The notes beneath the pieces are model-generated. The model did no database searches. It worked only from the letters and a program-made list of their open reading frames with translations, and had not been told where the DNA came from. Of a DNA stretch of 64,000 nucleotides, positions 11,643 through 24,595 are shown one piece after another. Source of the DNA: Dallia pectoralis. Taxonomy: Eukaryota; Chordata; Actinopteri; Esociformes; Umbridae. The position numbers were made by a program, and so were the translations under genes. How positions within the stretch are numbered: position 1 is the first letter of the stretch; each line of letters begins with the position of its first letter. The stretch lies in the NCBI GenBank assembly GCA_029465975.1, contig CM055753.1:9057316-9121315 (forward strand), written 5' to 3'.

Positions 11643-11711
11643 CACAGAACAACTCGCGTAGAACAACTCGCGTAGAACAACTCGCGTAGAACAACTCGCG
11701 TAGAACAACTC
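11643..11711. repeat. 14-bp tandem repeat, about 4-5 copies
   Basis: Unit AACAACTCGCGTAG. Contains CG dinucleotides in each unit, unusual among the AT-rich arrays here. Confidence 0.85.
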
Positions 11712-11744
11712 TGTGGCCTGTCACAGCTCCAACCAACAGACTGC

Positions 11745-11930
11745 ATCAAATGGTAGACTCGAGTTAGAGGAAACATAGGAAGCTGCTTCCAATGGTAGAC
11801 TAAAGTTAGAGGAAACATAGAAAGCTGCTTCAAAAATGGTAGACTCAAGTTAGAGGAAACATAGAAAGCTGCTTCAAAAATGGTAGACTCAAGTTAGAGG
11901 AAACATAGAAAGCTGCTTCAAAAATGGTAA
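11745..11930. repeat. 42-45-bp tandem repeat, 4 copies
   Basis: Unit ATGGTAGACTCAAGTTAGAG then GAAACATAGAAAGCTGCTTC and AAAA. The first unit is the most diverged. Confidence 0.85.
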
Positions 11931-12290
11931 AATGCAATAAAGAAGTCCCACTCAACCGTAAAAGTAGTAACAGTTAGCGGGTGTTGAGATGTGCTTGTGC
12001 CAGCCGCCCGTCCCTTGTTCCTTAAGAGCTGTGAACACACTCATGTGATCCAACGTGGATAGACCATGCCCTGTTCTGTTCCGTGTGCCCGTTTCAATAA
12101 TTGATCGATCTTCGCCAAAGAACATCGAGTCCCATGTGGTCGTGTTAGAGGAAATATTACCATTGTGGTGTTCCATCAGCCATGTTCTTTAAGTGGTTTG
12201 GTGAGTTAGTGTGATTGTCTCTCGGAGGGGACGGAGGAAGGTGGAGGAGAGGGTGGGGTGGGAGAAAAAAACCTAAAATGACGTAGAGAC
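11931..12290. other. Intron sequence, nothing recognised
   Basis: Unique sequence followed by a GGAGG-rich stretch near 12225-12265. Confidence 0.5.
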
Positions 12291-12510
12291 ACAGAGAGAA
12301 AAAACAGTAAGAGAGACATTGATAAAGAGACATATAGATAGAGAGAAAGAGAGAGAGAGAGGGAGAGAGAGACGAAGAGAGAGTGATACACACAGATAGA
12401 TAGATAGCATGATACAGAGAGATAAAAAAGACAGAGTGAGAGATAGACAGACAGAGAGAGAGACAAAGAGAGATAGGGACAGAGAGATAGAGAGAGAGAC
12501 AGACGGAGCA
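12291..12510. repeat. GA-rich low-complexity region
   Basis: Irregular GA/GATA-type repeats (AGAGAGAGAC, GATAGATAGATAG at about 12395-12408). Confidence 0.85.
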
Positions 12511-13532
12511 GCGCATGTTCTCTATCCACCATGGTGGTGCCAGAAGAACCAGGACACCCACGCAGGACAACACAGAGAGACATATTAGCACGATGCTAGA
12601 AGGAACCTTCCTCTCTGCCCCCTTCCCTTCCTCCCTCTCACCCTTTCAAGGATTTGAAGCCTGCTACACGGCTGTCCGTTCCTTATCAGACACTCTTCCC
12701 TTTGCCTCCCTCCCCCCTTTGCCTCACCCCTTCCCCTCTCTGCAGGAAGCTGTCATCACATTGTGTGTCCCGCCCTCCATCATCCCCGGTCGAGGAGGAG
12801 CTGGCCACAAGGGCCCCCACAGTGTCCACAGCACTCTAAATCTCCCACACAGGGGGTCTTGCCGGCCATGAGAGCCGCAGAATCCAACTCGGATCACCGG
12901 ACAGAGGGGACAGCCGTGTTGGTTCCAAGTCCTAGTTCGGCCTGTCAGCCTCCTCGGCTGCTGGACTGTTGTAGCCGCAGGCTGTCTCCCGAAACCAAAC
13001 CATTCTCTCTACAGCGCCCTCGTTTTCGACCACTAGTCCAAAGAAGTGCACTACGAAGTAGATAGGGTAGGATCGGATGCATATCGGTATCTTAATAATT
13101 CGACGTGGGCCATGCCACTAATGTTAGCCTGTCTGGATGGCTGCTTAGCTTTAAATAAAGGAAGGCGAATGCACACAAAAAAGCTGATGTATAGATTGGA
13201 GGTAGCACTAAATGATGATTTTCACACGCCTGTGTCAACTGAGGGCATTTTTTTGTATCCAGAAAGTCTGGACCAGCATTGCAATACAGTTAAACACTCC
13301 TCTGCTGATATTAATTATTAATCACATTAATAATTTACGACCCAAGACTCTGGCCACATGTATTTCATTTTAACTCAGTTTTGTCTCCCTCAATAATGAC
13401 ATCACTTGAAAACCTCTGAATACGGTCAAGAGTCAAAGTCTCTTCCCACATGACCTAGACAATAAGATATAATTGCTTGATAACTAATTCCACAGTGGAA
13501 AGTCACCGCTTTAAAGACGAACACCTGATTAT
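12511..13532. other. Intron sequence with weak MITE relic
   Basis: Unique sequence, C/T-rich from 12600 to 12760. At about 12999-13070 a weak match to the salmonid-type palindromic repeat is seen (GAAGTGCACTACGAAGTAGA then TAGGGTAGGA). No gene seen. Confidence 0.5.
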
Positions 13533-14826
13533 GACTTATGCTCTTAGAGCCTCTACACCAACTTATCATGCTCTTAGAGCCTTCACCTCTACACTAACTT
13601 ATCATGCTCTTAGAGCCTGCACCTCTACACTAACTTATCATGCTCTTAGAGCCTGCACCTCTACACTAACTTATCATGCTCTTAGAGCCTTCACCTCTAC
13701 ACTAACTTATCATGCTCTTAGAGCCTGCACCTCTACACTAACTTATCATGCTCTTAGAGCCTTCCCCTCTACACCAACTTATCATGCTCTTAGAGCCTTC
13801 ACCTCTACACTAACTTATCATGCTCTTAGAGCCTGCACCTCTACACTAACTTATCATGCTCTTAGAGCCTGCACCTCTACACTAACTTATCATGCTCTTA
13901 GAGCCTTCACCTCTACACTAACTTATCATGCTCTTAGAGCCTTCACCTCTACACTAACTTATCATGCTCTTAGAGCCTGCACCTCTACACTAACTTATCA
14001 TGCTCTTAGAGCCTTCCCCTCTACACCAACTTATCATGCTCTTAGAGCCTGCACCTCTACACTAACTTATCATGCTCTTAGAGCCTTCACCTCTACACTA
14101 ACTTATCATGCTCTTAGAGCCTGCACCTCTACACTAACTTATCATGCTCTTAGAGCCTTCCCCTCTACACTAACTTATCATGCTCTTAGAGCCTGCACCT
14201 CTACACTAACTTATCATGCTCTTAGAGCCTTCACCTCTACACTAACTTATCATGCTCTTAGAGCCTGCACCTCTACACTAACTTATCATGCTCTTAGAGC
14301 CTTCACCTCTACACTAACTTATCATGCTCTTAGAGCCTGCACCTCTACACTAACTTATCATGCTCTTAGAGCCTGCACATCTACACTAACTTATCATGCT
14401 CTTAGAGCCTGCACCTCTACACTAACTTATCATGCTCTTAGAGCCTTCACCTCTACAATAAATTATCATGCTCTTAGAGCCTGCACCTCTACACTAACTT
14501 ATCATGCTCTTAGAGCCTTCCCCTCTACACCAACTTATCATGCTCTTAGAGCCTGCACCTCTACACTAACTTATCATGCTCTTAGAGCCTTCACCTCTAC
14601 ACTAACTTATCATGCTCTTAGAGCCTGCACCTCTACACTAACTTATCATGCTCTTAGAGCCTTCACCTCTACACTAACTTATCATGCTCTTAGAGCCTGC
14701 ACCTCTACACTAACTTATCATGCTCTTAGAGCCTGCACCTCTACACTAACTTATCATGCTCTTAGAGCCTTCACCTCTTCACCAACTTATCATGCTCTTA
14801 GAGCCTTCACCTCTCCAGGGACTTAT
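13533..14826. repeat. 36-bp minisatellite, about 36 copies
   Basis: Unit CTTATCATGCTCTTAGAGCC then TGCACCTCTACACTAA, with alternation of TGCACC, TTCACC and TTCCCC variants. The plus strand stays open for 476 codons because the unit is a stop-free multiple of three; I do not regard it as a gene. Confidence 0.95.
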
Positions 14827-14963
14827 TATGCAGTAAATGCTGCCACCCCCAATAAATTATCATGCACTTGGAGCCTTCATCTCTATACAGACTTATCATG
14901 TTTTTAGAGCCTGCACATGTAAACTGACTTGTGATCTTGGAGCCTTCACTTCTCCATTAACTT
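14827..14963. repeat. Diverged units bridging two related minisatellites
   Basis: Degenerate copies of the 36-mer (CATGCACTTGGAGCCTTCAT, CATGTTTTTAGAGCCTGCAC, GATCTTGGAGCCTTCAC) lead into the 30-bp array at TATGCTGTTAGAGCC. Confidence 0.75.
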
Positions 14964-17395
14964 GTATGCTGTTAGAGCCTCAGCCACTGCCTCACATACT
15001 ATTAGAGCCTCAGCCACTGCCTCACATGCTATTAGAGCCTCAGCCACTGCCTCACATGCTATTAGAGCCTCAGCCACTGCCTCACATGCTATTAGAGCCT
15101 CAGCCACTGCCTCACATGCTATTAGAGCCTCAGCCACTGCCTCACATGCTATTAGAGCCTCAGCCACTGCCTCACATGCTATTAGAGCCTCAGCCACTGC
15201 CTCACATGCTATTAGAGCCTCAGCCACTGCCTCACATGCTATTAGAGCCTCAGCCACTGCCTCACATGCTATTAGAGCCTCAGCCACTGCCTCACATGCT
15301 ATTAGAGCCTCAGCCACTGCCTCACATGCTATTAGAGCCTCAGCCACTGCCTCACATGCTATTAGAGCCTCAGCCACTGCCTCACATGCTATTAGAGCCT
15401 CAGCCACTGCCTCACATGTATTAGAGCCTCAGCCATTGCCTCACATGCTATTAGAGCCTCAGCCACTGCCTCACATGCTATTAGAGCCTCAGCCATTGCC
15501 TCACATGCTATTAGAGCCTCAGCCACTGCCTCACATGCTATTAGAGCCTCAGCCACTGCCTCACATGCTATTAGAGCCTCAGCCACTGCCTCACATGCTA
15601 TTAGAGCCTCAGCCACTGCCTCACATGCTATTAGAGCCTCAGCCACTGCCTCACATGCTATTAGAGCCTCAGCCACTGCCTCACATGTATTAGAGCCTCA
15701 GCCACTGCCTCACATGCTATTAGAGCCTCAGCCACTGCCTCACATGCTATTAGAGCCTCAGCCACTGCCTCACATGTATTAGAGCCTCAGCCATTGCCTC
15801 ACATGCTATTAGAGCCTCAGCCACTGCCTCACATGCTATTAGAGCCTCAGCCACTGCCTCACATGCTATTAGAGCCTCAGCCACTGCCTCACATGCTATT
15901 AGAGCCTCAGCCACTGCCTCACATGCTATTAGAGCCTCAGCCACTGCCTCACATGCTATTAGAGCCTCAGCCACTGCCTCACATGCTATTAGAGCCTCAG
16001 CCACTGCCTCACATGCTATTAGAGCCTCAGCCACTGCCTCACATGCTATTAGAGCCTCAGCCACTGCCTCACATGCTATTAGAGCCTCAGCCACTGCCTC
16101 ACATGTATTAGAGCCTCAGCCACTGCCTCACATGCTATTAGAGCCTCAGCCACTGCCTCACATGCTATTAGAGCCTCAGCCACTGCCTCACATGTATTAG
16201 AGCCTCAGCCATTGCCTCACATGCTATTAGAGCCTCAGCCACTGCCTCACATGCTATTAGAGCCTCAGCCACTGCCTCACATGCTATTAGAGCCTCAGCC
16301 ACTGCCTCACATGTATTAGAGCCTCAGCCACTGCCTCACATGCTATTAGAGCCTCAGCCACTGCCTCACATGTATTAGAGCCTCAGCCACTGCCTCACAT
16401 GTATTAGAGCCTCAGCCACTGCCTCACATGCTATTAGAGCCTCAGCCACTGCCTCACATGTATTAGAGCCTCAGCCACTGCCTCACATGCTATTAGAGCC
16501 TCAGCCACTGCCTCACATGCTATTAGAGCCTCAGCCACTGCCTCACATGTATTAGAGCCTCAGCCATTGCCTCACATGCTATTAGAGCCTCAGCCACTGC
16601 CTCACATGCTATTAGAGCCTCAGCCACTGCCTCACATGCTATTAGAGCCTCAGCCACTGCCTCACATGTATTAGAGCCTCAGCCACTGCCTCACATGCTA
16701 TTAGAGCCTCAGCCACTGCCTCACATGTATTAGAGCCTCAGCCACTGCCTCACATGTATTAGAGCCTCAGCCACTGCCTCACATGCTATTAGAGCCTCAG
16801 CCACTGCCTCACATGCTATTAGAGCCTCAGCCACTGCCTCACATGCTATTAGAGCCTCAGCCACTGCCTCACATGCTATTAGAGCCTCAGCCACTGCCTC
16901 ACATGCTATTAGAGCCTCAGCCACTGCCTCACATGCTATTAGAGCCTCAGCCACTGCCTCACATGCTATTAGAGCCTCAGCCATTGCCTCACATGCTATT
17001 AGAGCCTCAGCCACTGCCTCACATGCTATTAGAGCCTCAGCCACTGCCTCACATGCTATTAGAGCCTCAGCCACTGCCTCACATGTATTAGAGCCTCAGC
17101 CACTGCCTCACATGCTATTAGAGCCTCAGCCACTGCCTCACATGTATTAGAGCCTCAGCCACTGCCTCACATGTATTAGAGCCTCAGCCACTGCCTCACA
17201 TGCTATTAGAGCCTCAGCCACTGCCTCACATGTATTAGAGCCTCAGCCATTGCCTCACATGCTATTAGAGCCTCAGCCACTGCCTCACATGCTATTAGAG
17301 CCTCAGCCACTGCCTCACATGCTATTAGAGCCTCAGCCACTGCCTCACATGCTATTAGAGCCTCAGCCATTGCCTCACATGCTATTAGAGCCTCC
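14964..17395. repeat. 30-bp minisatellite with 29-bp variants, about 81 copies
   Basis: Unit ATGCTATTAGAGCCTCAGCC then ACTGCCTCAC. A 29-bp variant lacks the C of ATGCT and an ATTGCC substitution marks other units; both recur in repeated patterns (e.g. around 15412, 15690, 15775, 16104, 16190), implying block duplication. The 15-base core ATGCTATTAGAGCCT differs by one base from the neighbouring 36-bp array. Confidence 0.95.
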
Positions 17396-18440
17396 ACCGC
17401 TCCCCCATCTTGCTGTTGTCATCCAGGTGCATGCAGGGACATCCCTTGGGGCTGCGATACAATCATTTGGGAGTTTTTGCTCCAGGCTTTCACAACCTTT
17501 TCCAGTCTGCACAGACTCACATAAAAGGCACCTATGTCATAGACTGGTTTCTATACTACTGGATGTCATAGACCGTCTTGAACTTGGAAGACAAAACAAC
17601 TGTGTATTTGAAATAATTCCCTCAAGCATGCGGAATCTGGATTAAAATCCTACAATCTTTCCTGGGCAGAAAATGGCTGGATGACAGACACGTCAATTTT
17701 CCACAAAACAACATGGAGCAGCAAGAGGTGAAAATGACAATAGAAATATGCTGCCAGGTGCTTTGTTAACAACGGGTGTGGGCTAATTGTGGAATGTGCC
17801 ATGTAAGTGAGAATGCCAGAACAGTAAGAACGTGTCTGTCATGGGTTTTCCGTGGGTTGATGATTGCATGGTCCTCTACAACATCATTCAACGCAGGCTA
17901 ATGTAGTATTAGAATTTGATAACACTCTTTCCGTGAATACGTTGTCAGTATTCCATTCAAATAACGCTTAAGTGTGCTTCATATAAGCCGTTCTCACATT
18001 CTCTCCGGCGCTGTGAAGAAATTTTTGAGTGGGCCATGAGAGATCAACACGATGGATCATTTACTTGTATTATACGTGAAGTCCTTCCTCACTTCGTGTA
18101 GATATGAAACTGACCCACACACCATCGCGCTACAAACGCGTCTCAGTTCTGCGGCGGCGAAGAGATGCCGAATTGAAAAGACTAATTAATGGAACGGAGG
18201 AAGTGGAAACGGGTCAACGAGATTAAGTTCCTGCTTTCAGTTTCCAGTAGAGAACGTTGCTGGCGAGAGAATGGATCAGTTCACATGAGACCTACAGATG
18301 GATGCACCCCACTACAGATATAACGGAGAGGAGAAGCAGCTGCCTCTGACCTGGTACCGTAGAGATGTCCGGCACACTGGAGACCAGCTGACATAGTGGC
18401 AACCCCACACAGAGAGATATGATGAGAAAAGAGAGGGAAC
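17396..18440. other. Intron sequence between arrays
   Basis: About 1 kb of unique sequence. Nothing recognised on either strand. Confidence 0.55.
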
Positions 18441-21078
18441 AGGAAGAGGAGAGAGACAGAGGAGAGAGACAGAGGAGAGAGATAGAGGATAGAGACAGAG
18501 GAGAGAGACAGGAGAGAGACAGAGGAGAGAGACAGAGGAGAGAGACAGAGGAGAGAGACAGAGGATAGAGACAGAGGATAGAGACAGAGGAGAGAGACAG
18601 AGGATAGAGACAGAGGATAGAGACAGAGGAGAGAGACAGAGGATAGAGACAGAGGAGAGAGACAGAGGATAGAGACAGAGGAGAGAGACAGAGGAGAGAG
18701 ACAGGAGACAGACAGAGGAGAGAGACAGAGGAGAGAGACAGAGGAGAGAGACAGAGGAGAGAGACAGAGGAGAGAGACAGGAGACAGACAGAGGAGAGAG
18801 ACAGAGGAGAGAGACAGAGGAGAGAGACAGGAGACAGACAGAGGAGAGAGACAGAGGAGAGAGACAGAGGATAGAGACAGAGGAGAGAGACAGGAGAGAG
18901 ATAGAGGAGAGAGACAGAGGAGAGAGATAGAGGAGAGAGACAGAGGATAGAGACAGAGGAGAGAGACAGAGGAGAGAGACAGGAGACAGACAGAGGAGAG
19001 AGACAGAGGAGAGAGACAGAGGAGAGAGACAGAGGAGAGAGACAGAGGAGAGAGACAGGAGACAGACAGAGGAGAGAGACAGAGAGAGACAGAGGAGAGA
19101 GACAGAGGAGAGAGACAGAGGAGAGAGACAGAGGAGAGAGACAGGAGACAGACAGAGGAGAGAGACAGAGGAGAGAGACAGAGGAGAGAGACAGGAGACA
19201 GACAGAGGAGAGAGACAGAGGAGAGAGACAGAGGATAGAGACAGAGGAGAGAGACAGAGGAGAGAGACAGGAGACAGACAGAGGAGAGAGACAGAGGAGA
19301 GAGACAGAGGAGAGAGACAGAGGAGAGAGACAGAGGAGAGAGACAGGAGACAGACAGAGGAGAGAGACAGAGGAGAGAGACAGGAGACAGACAGAGGAGA
19401 GAGACAGAGGAGAGAGACAGAGGAGAGAGACAGAGGAGAGAGACAGGAGAGAGATAGAGGAGAGAGACAGAGGAGAGAGACAGAGGAGAGAGACAGAGGA
19501 GAGAGACAGAGGAGAGAGACAGAGGAGAGAGACAGAGGATAGAGACAGGAGAGAGATAGAGGATAGAGACAGAGGAGAGAGACAGGAGAGAGATAGAGGA
19601 GAGAGACAGAGGGTAGAGACAGAGGAGAGAGACAGGAGAGAGACAGAGGGTAGAGACAGAGGAGAGAGACAGAGGAGAGAGACAGAGGAGAGAGACAGGA
19701 GAGAGACAGGAGAGAGACAGAGGAGAGAGACAGAGGGTAGAGACAGAGGAGAGAGACAGAGGAGAGAGACAGGAGAGAGACAGAGGAGAGAGACAGAGGG
19801 TAGAGACAGAGGAGAGAGACAGAGGATAGAGACAGAGGAGAGAGACAGAGGAGAGAGACAGAGGAGAGAGACAGGAGACAGACAGAGGAGAGAGACAGAG
19901 GAGAGAGACAGAGGAGAGAGACAGAGGAGAGAGACAGAGGAGAGAGACAGGAGACAGACAGAGGAGAGAGACAGAGGAGAGAGACAGAGGAGAGAGACAG
20001 GAGACAGACAGAGGAGAGAGACAGAGGAGAGAGACAGAGGATAGAGACAGAGGAGAGAGACAGGAGAGAGATAGAGGAGAGAGACAGAGGAGAGAGATAG
20101 AGGAGAGAGACAGAGGATAGAGACAGAGGAGAGAGACAGAGGAGAGAGACAGGAGACAGACAGAGGAGAGAGACAGAGGAGAGAGACAGAGGAGAGAGAC
20201 AGAGGAGAGAGACAGAGGAGAGAGACAGGAGACAGACAGAGGAGAGAGACAGAGGAGAGAGACAGAGGAGAGAGACAGAGGAGAGAGACAGAGGAGAGAG
20301 ACAGAGGAGAGAGACAGGAGACAGACAGAGGAGAGAGACAGAGGAGAGAGACAGAGGAGAGAGACAGGAGACAGACAGAGGAGAGAGACAGAGGAGAGAG
20401 ACAGAGGATAGAGACAGAGGAGAGAGACAGAGGAGAGAGACAGGAGACAGACAGAGGAGAGAGACAGAGGAGAGAGACAGAGGAGAGAGACAGAGGAGAG
20501 AGACAGAGGAGAGAGACAGGAGACAGACAGAGGAGAGAGACAGAGGAGAGAGACAGGAGACAGACAGAGGAGAGAGACAGAGGAGAGAGACAGAGGATAG
20601 AGACAGAGGAGAGAGACAGGAGAGAGATAGAGGAGAGAGACAGAGGAGAGAGACAGAGGAGAGAGACAGAGGAGAGAGACAGAGGAGAGAGACAGAGGAG
20701 AGAGACAGAGGATAGAGACAGGAGAGAGATAGAGGAGAGAGACAGAGGAGAGAGACAGAGGAGAGAGACAGAGGAGAGAGACAGAGGATAGAGACAGGAG
20801 AGAGATAGAGGATAGAGACAGAGGAGAGAGACAGGAGAGAGATAGAGGAGAGAGACAGAGGAGAGAGACAGAGGAGAGAGACAGAGGAGAGAGACAGGAG
20901 AGAGACAGAGGGGAGAGACAGAGGAGAGAGACAGAGGAGAGAGACAGGAGAGAGACAGGAGAGAGACAGAGGAGAGAGACAGAGGGTAGAGACAGAGGAG
21001 AGAGACAGAGGAGAGAGACAGGAGAGAGAGACAGAGGAGAGAGACAGAGGAGAGAGACAGAGGAGAGAGACAGAGGAT
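18441..21078. repeat. 13-bp purine-rich satellite, about 200 units
   Basis: Plus strand is nearly all purine plus C: unit AGAGGAGAGAGAC with 11-bp and GATAGAG, GACAG, GGTAGAG variants. A block beginning ATAGAGACAGAGGAGAGAGA recurs at 18871 and 20041, i.e. an offset of 1,170 bp (90 units). The minus strand is open in more than one frame for about 970 codons (Ser/Leu-rich) because no stop can form; not a gene. Confidence 0.95.
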
Positions 21079-21235
21079 GAAGAGCGAGTGGATGAAGAGT
21101 GAGTGGATGAAGAGGAGAGTGGATAAAGAGCTCTCCTCTCCATCTCACCACAGCCCAAACGGCTTCCAACACTGAGAGGAGAAAGAACACCACCAAGATC
21201 TCCGTTATTCTCTCCTACCATCTCGGTCACAACTC

Positions 21236-21378
21236 AGCTCTCCCTCTCCCCCTCTCCCCCTCTCCCCCTCTCTCCCTCTCTCTCCTCTCTCCTCTCTCCC
21301 TCTCTCCCTCCCTCCTCTCCTCTCTCTCCCTCTCTCTCCCTCCTCCCTCTCTCCCTCTCTCCCTCTCTCCCTCTCTCC

Positions 21379-21440
<62 letters not shown>

Positions 21441-21475
21441 CCTCCCTCCCCCTCCCTCCCTCTCCCTCCCTCTCC

Positions 21476-21532
<57 letters not shown>

Positions 21533-21536
21533 TCTT
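21236..21536. repeat. (TC)n / CCCTCTC pyrimidine tract
   Basis: About 300 bases of almost uninterrupted pyrimidine on the plus strand, with two pure CT stretches near 21385-21434 and 21487-21527. It is opposite in strand polarity to the purine-rich array just before it. Confidence 0.93.
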
Positions 21537-21980
21537 CAGATATGTGCCTTTGGCTAGGGTTCCAACCCAGGTACAAAGCACTGGTATTTTTATTTATATA
21601 TTTATATATATATGTCCAGATGAATCTCTTGTCTTTTGTTACGTATTATTGGGAGGGTGACCGGCTTACTGGGGATATTTCTTTCTATTTTCTTTTATGT
21701 TTACATCCAGTGATGTTACATTTATTTTGGCAGTGGAAAGGCCACCAAAAAACACCCAGAAAACACTGTCTGGTAATCTTTAATATTTGTCATAATTTAT
21801 TTTGGGCAGACAGCTCATCGTAATAAAATATAGAGGACAATAAAACACGATATCTAACTGAACAATCATGAAAAATCACAGCATCAATCATTGATTTTAG
21901 GTGCCAGACATCAATTAGCTAGCCGTAATGCAAGCAAATAATGCTTTTTGATGACATCTTAGATAAATTAAAGAGGAGAA
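21537..21980. other. Intron sequence, nothing recognised
   Basis: AT-rich unique sequence between two arrays. Confidence 0.5.
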
Positions 21981-22434
21981 GATGGAGTGGAGCTTGAGTG
22001 GAGCTGGTTTGGAGATGGAGTGGAGATGGTTTGGAGATGGAGTGGAGATGGAGTGGAGCTGGTGTGGAGCTGGAGTGGAGATGGAGTGGAGCTGGAGGGG
22101 AGATGGAGATGGAGTGGAGCTGGTGTGGAGCTGGAGTGGAGATGGAGTGGAGCTGGAGTGGAGATGGAGTGGAGCTGGTGTGGAGCTGGAGTGGAGATGG
22201 AGTGGAGCTGGTGTGGAGCTGGTGTGGAGATGGAGTGGAGCTGGTGTGGAGCTGGTGTGGAGCTGGAGTGGAGCTGGTGTGGAGCTGGTGTGGAGCTGGT
22301 GTGGTGCTGGAGTGGAGATGGAGTGGAGATGGAGTGGAGATGGTGTGGAGATGGAGTGGAGCTGGTGTGGAGCTGGTGTGGAGATGGAGTGGAGCTGGAG
22401 TGGAGCTGGAGGGGAGCTGGTGTAGGTGGAGTGG
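21981..22434. repeat. 12-bp minisatellite, about 37 copies
   Basis: Unit GTGGAGCTGGAG with variants GTGGAGATGGAG and GTGGAGCTGGTG. Because the unit is a multiple of three without stops, several overlapping open frames appear on both strands. Confidence 0.95.
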
Positions 22435-23825
22435 ACAACTGTCAAAATCCTGAGCGCTTCTCCTTAGATAGTGTACTTCAAAATTGTACTTAAAAAAAAA
22501 ATGGTAGCCTAAATAATTATTCCACTATTTGGGGCCGATTGTTAAATTACGTCCGATTTCCGCGCTGAGAAAATATGGAGATAAAAACCAAGCACGTAAA
22601 GCGAGCACAGAGCGTTGTTTAGAGCAGTGTTAAGTTGTGATAAGTGAGACTAGGGGAGTAGAGAGTGTTTACCTCCACAAACACACACACACACACACAC
22701 ACATCCACCTCCTTCCCATGTAGCCCAGGCACATTTCACAACACAGATCCACTGCACCAGTCCAACAGAAGCAATGACAAAATAAACCGTCATGTCAACA
22801 GAAGCCTTTATTTCTATTCACTGGATATTATACGCCACTAGTGCCAAGTACAGCAGCAACCGTGTTTCCGTCACACGGTCACATGGTCTACTGCTTTTAC
22901 AGACAGCCAATAGCAAGCAAGCTTTGGCATCTACCAGATGAAGATATTTTACACCCCCGGCATAAATGTTGCTAACATTTTCTGCAGCTGAGGTGAATGT
23001 CAGTTACCTCAACAAGGAAATCGCTGGCTATTGCCTGTCAGTTAGTTATTTCTCCAGGGGCATTCTTGCAGTGCTCACACCGAATTTGCTGCCCCCCAAA
23101 CAGACTGATCCAATGTAAGATCAATTTTGATTGGTTTATTTGACTGTCGTTCAACAATGCTGCTCAAATACAGATGAGTGACAGATGCCGTCTTTCCAGA
23201 TCCTAAATGCTTAGTCTTGACCTAGCGATCACTAGAGACCACTAATGAACAATTCTGATTGGATATTCCATTTTCCCTTTCTGACACAAACTGAAAGTGA
23301 TCATCAGAAGACAATTATTCAATCAATTAAATACATCTTTGAATAAATAACAAAAAATATACAGTATATTCTTATCAAATCTTTTTGCGCGTGTTGATGT
23401 GACGCACTCCCCACACACACACGCACACGCACACAGGCAACAAACACAAGCAGACTGGGACACGTAACAGTTGGTGTGTGTGTGTGTGTCTTGGACATCG
23501 GTTTGGGAACAAGTTGAGAAGCTCAGCCAGGAGGGCTCAACCAGGCATGATATGAGTGACATCTCATCTGTCCCTGTGGTCATGAAGCAACAAGCTGTGG
23601 TAGAGATCTCCCTAGCAAATACTCAATGATTGGCCAATGTGCAATACCCACATCAGGTTCTGATGGGAACAAAAAAGATGTTGATGTGGTTAAAAACAAG
23701 CAAAGCTTGAACGAACACACGCCACATGTGTAGACATGTGTAACATCTAGAGTCAGAAGGTCTGCATAGTAGCTACTAAGGAGAAACAGGTGGTCTACAT
23801 AGTAGTTACCTGATGTTTGTTTTGA
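22435..23825. other. Intron sequence with CA and GT microsatellites
   Basis: Unique intron sequence with a CA run at about 22678-22702, CA/GT runs at 23413-23440 and 23473-23490. No gene seen. Confidence 0.55.
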
Positions 23826-24595
23826 AAGTGATAGGAGAGCAGGTGAGAGGAGAGGGGGTGAGAGGAGGGTGAGAGGAGAGGGGGGTGAGAGGAGAAGGGG
23901 GTGAGAGGAGAGGGGGGTGAGAGGAGAGGAGGGTGAGAGGAGAGGAGGGTGAGAGGAGAGGAGGGTGAGAGGAGAGGAGGGTGAGAGGAGAGGGGGTGAG
24001 AGGAGAGGGGGTGAGAGGAGAGGAGGTGAGAGGAGGGTGAGAGGAGAGGTGGGTGAGAGGAGAAGGGGGTGAGAGGAGAGGGGGTGAGAGGAGGGTGAGA
24101 GGAGAGGGGGTGAGAGGAGAAGGGGGTGAGAGGAGAGGGGGGTGAGAGGAGAGGGGGTGAGAGGAGAAGGGGGGTGAGAGGAGGGTGAGAGGAGAGGTGG
24201 CTGAGAGGAGAAGGGGGTGAGAGGAGAGGGGGTGAGAGGAGAGGAGGGTGAGAGGAGGGTGAGAGGAGAGGGGGTGAGAGGAGAAGGGGGTGAGAGGAGA
24301 GGGGGGTGAGAGGAGAGGGGGTGAGAGGAGAGGGGGTGAGAGGAGGGTGAGAGGAGAGGTGGGTGAGAGGAGAAGGGGGTGAGAGGAGAAGGGGGTGAGA
24401 GGAGGGTGAGAGGAGAGGGGGTGAGAGGAGAAGGGGGTGAGAGGAGAGGGGGTGAGAGGAGAGGAGGGTGAGAGGAGAAGGAGGGTGAGAGGAGAGGAGG
24501 GTGAGAGCAGAGAGGGTGAGAGGAGAGGGGGTGAGAGGAGAGGGGGTGAGAGGAGGGTGAGAGGAGAGGGGGTGAGAGGAGAGGAAGGTGAGAGT
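23826..24595. repeat. Purine-rich minisatellite (GGTGAGAGGAGAGGG type, about 15-16 bp)
   Basis: About 770 bases of units GTGAGAGGAGAGGGG and GTGAGAGGAGAAGGG with occasional shorter GTGAGAGGAG units. The plus strand is almost pure purine apart from the T of GTGAG. Confidence 0.93.

Noticed and set aside
13477..14907. 476-codon plus-strand open frame of 12-residue repeats
   Set aside because: The 36-bp unit is a stop-free multiple of three. No signal peptide, promoter or splice context, and it lies in an intron on the opposite strand of csmd1.
10455..17395. Regular 24-36-bp repeats that could be mistaken for a CRISPR array
   Set aside because: Units are directly adjacent with no unique spacers, no cas genes, and the DNA is vertebrate.
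18281..21230. Two overlapping open frames of about 970 codons on the minus strand, Ser/Leu-rich
   Set aside because: The 13-bp unit cannot form a stop codon in these frames; composition is purely repeat-driven, with no domain and no conserved start.
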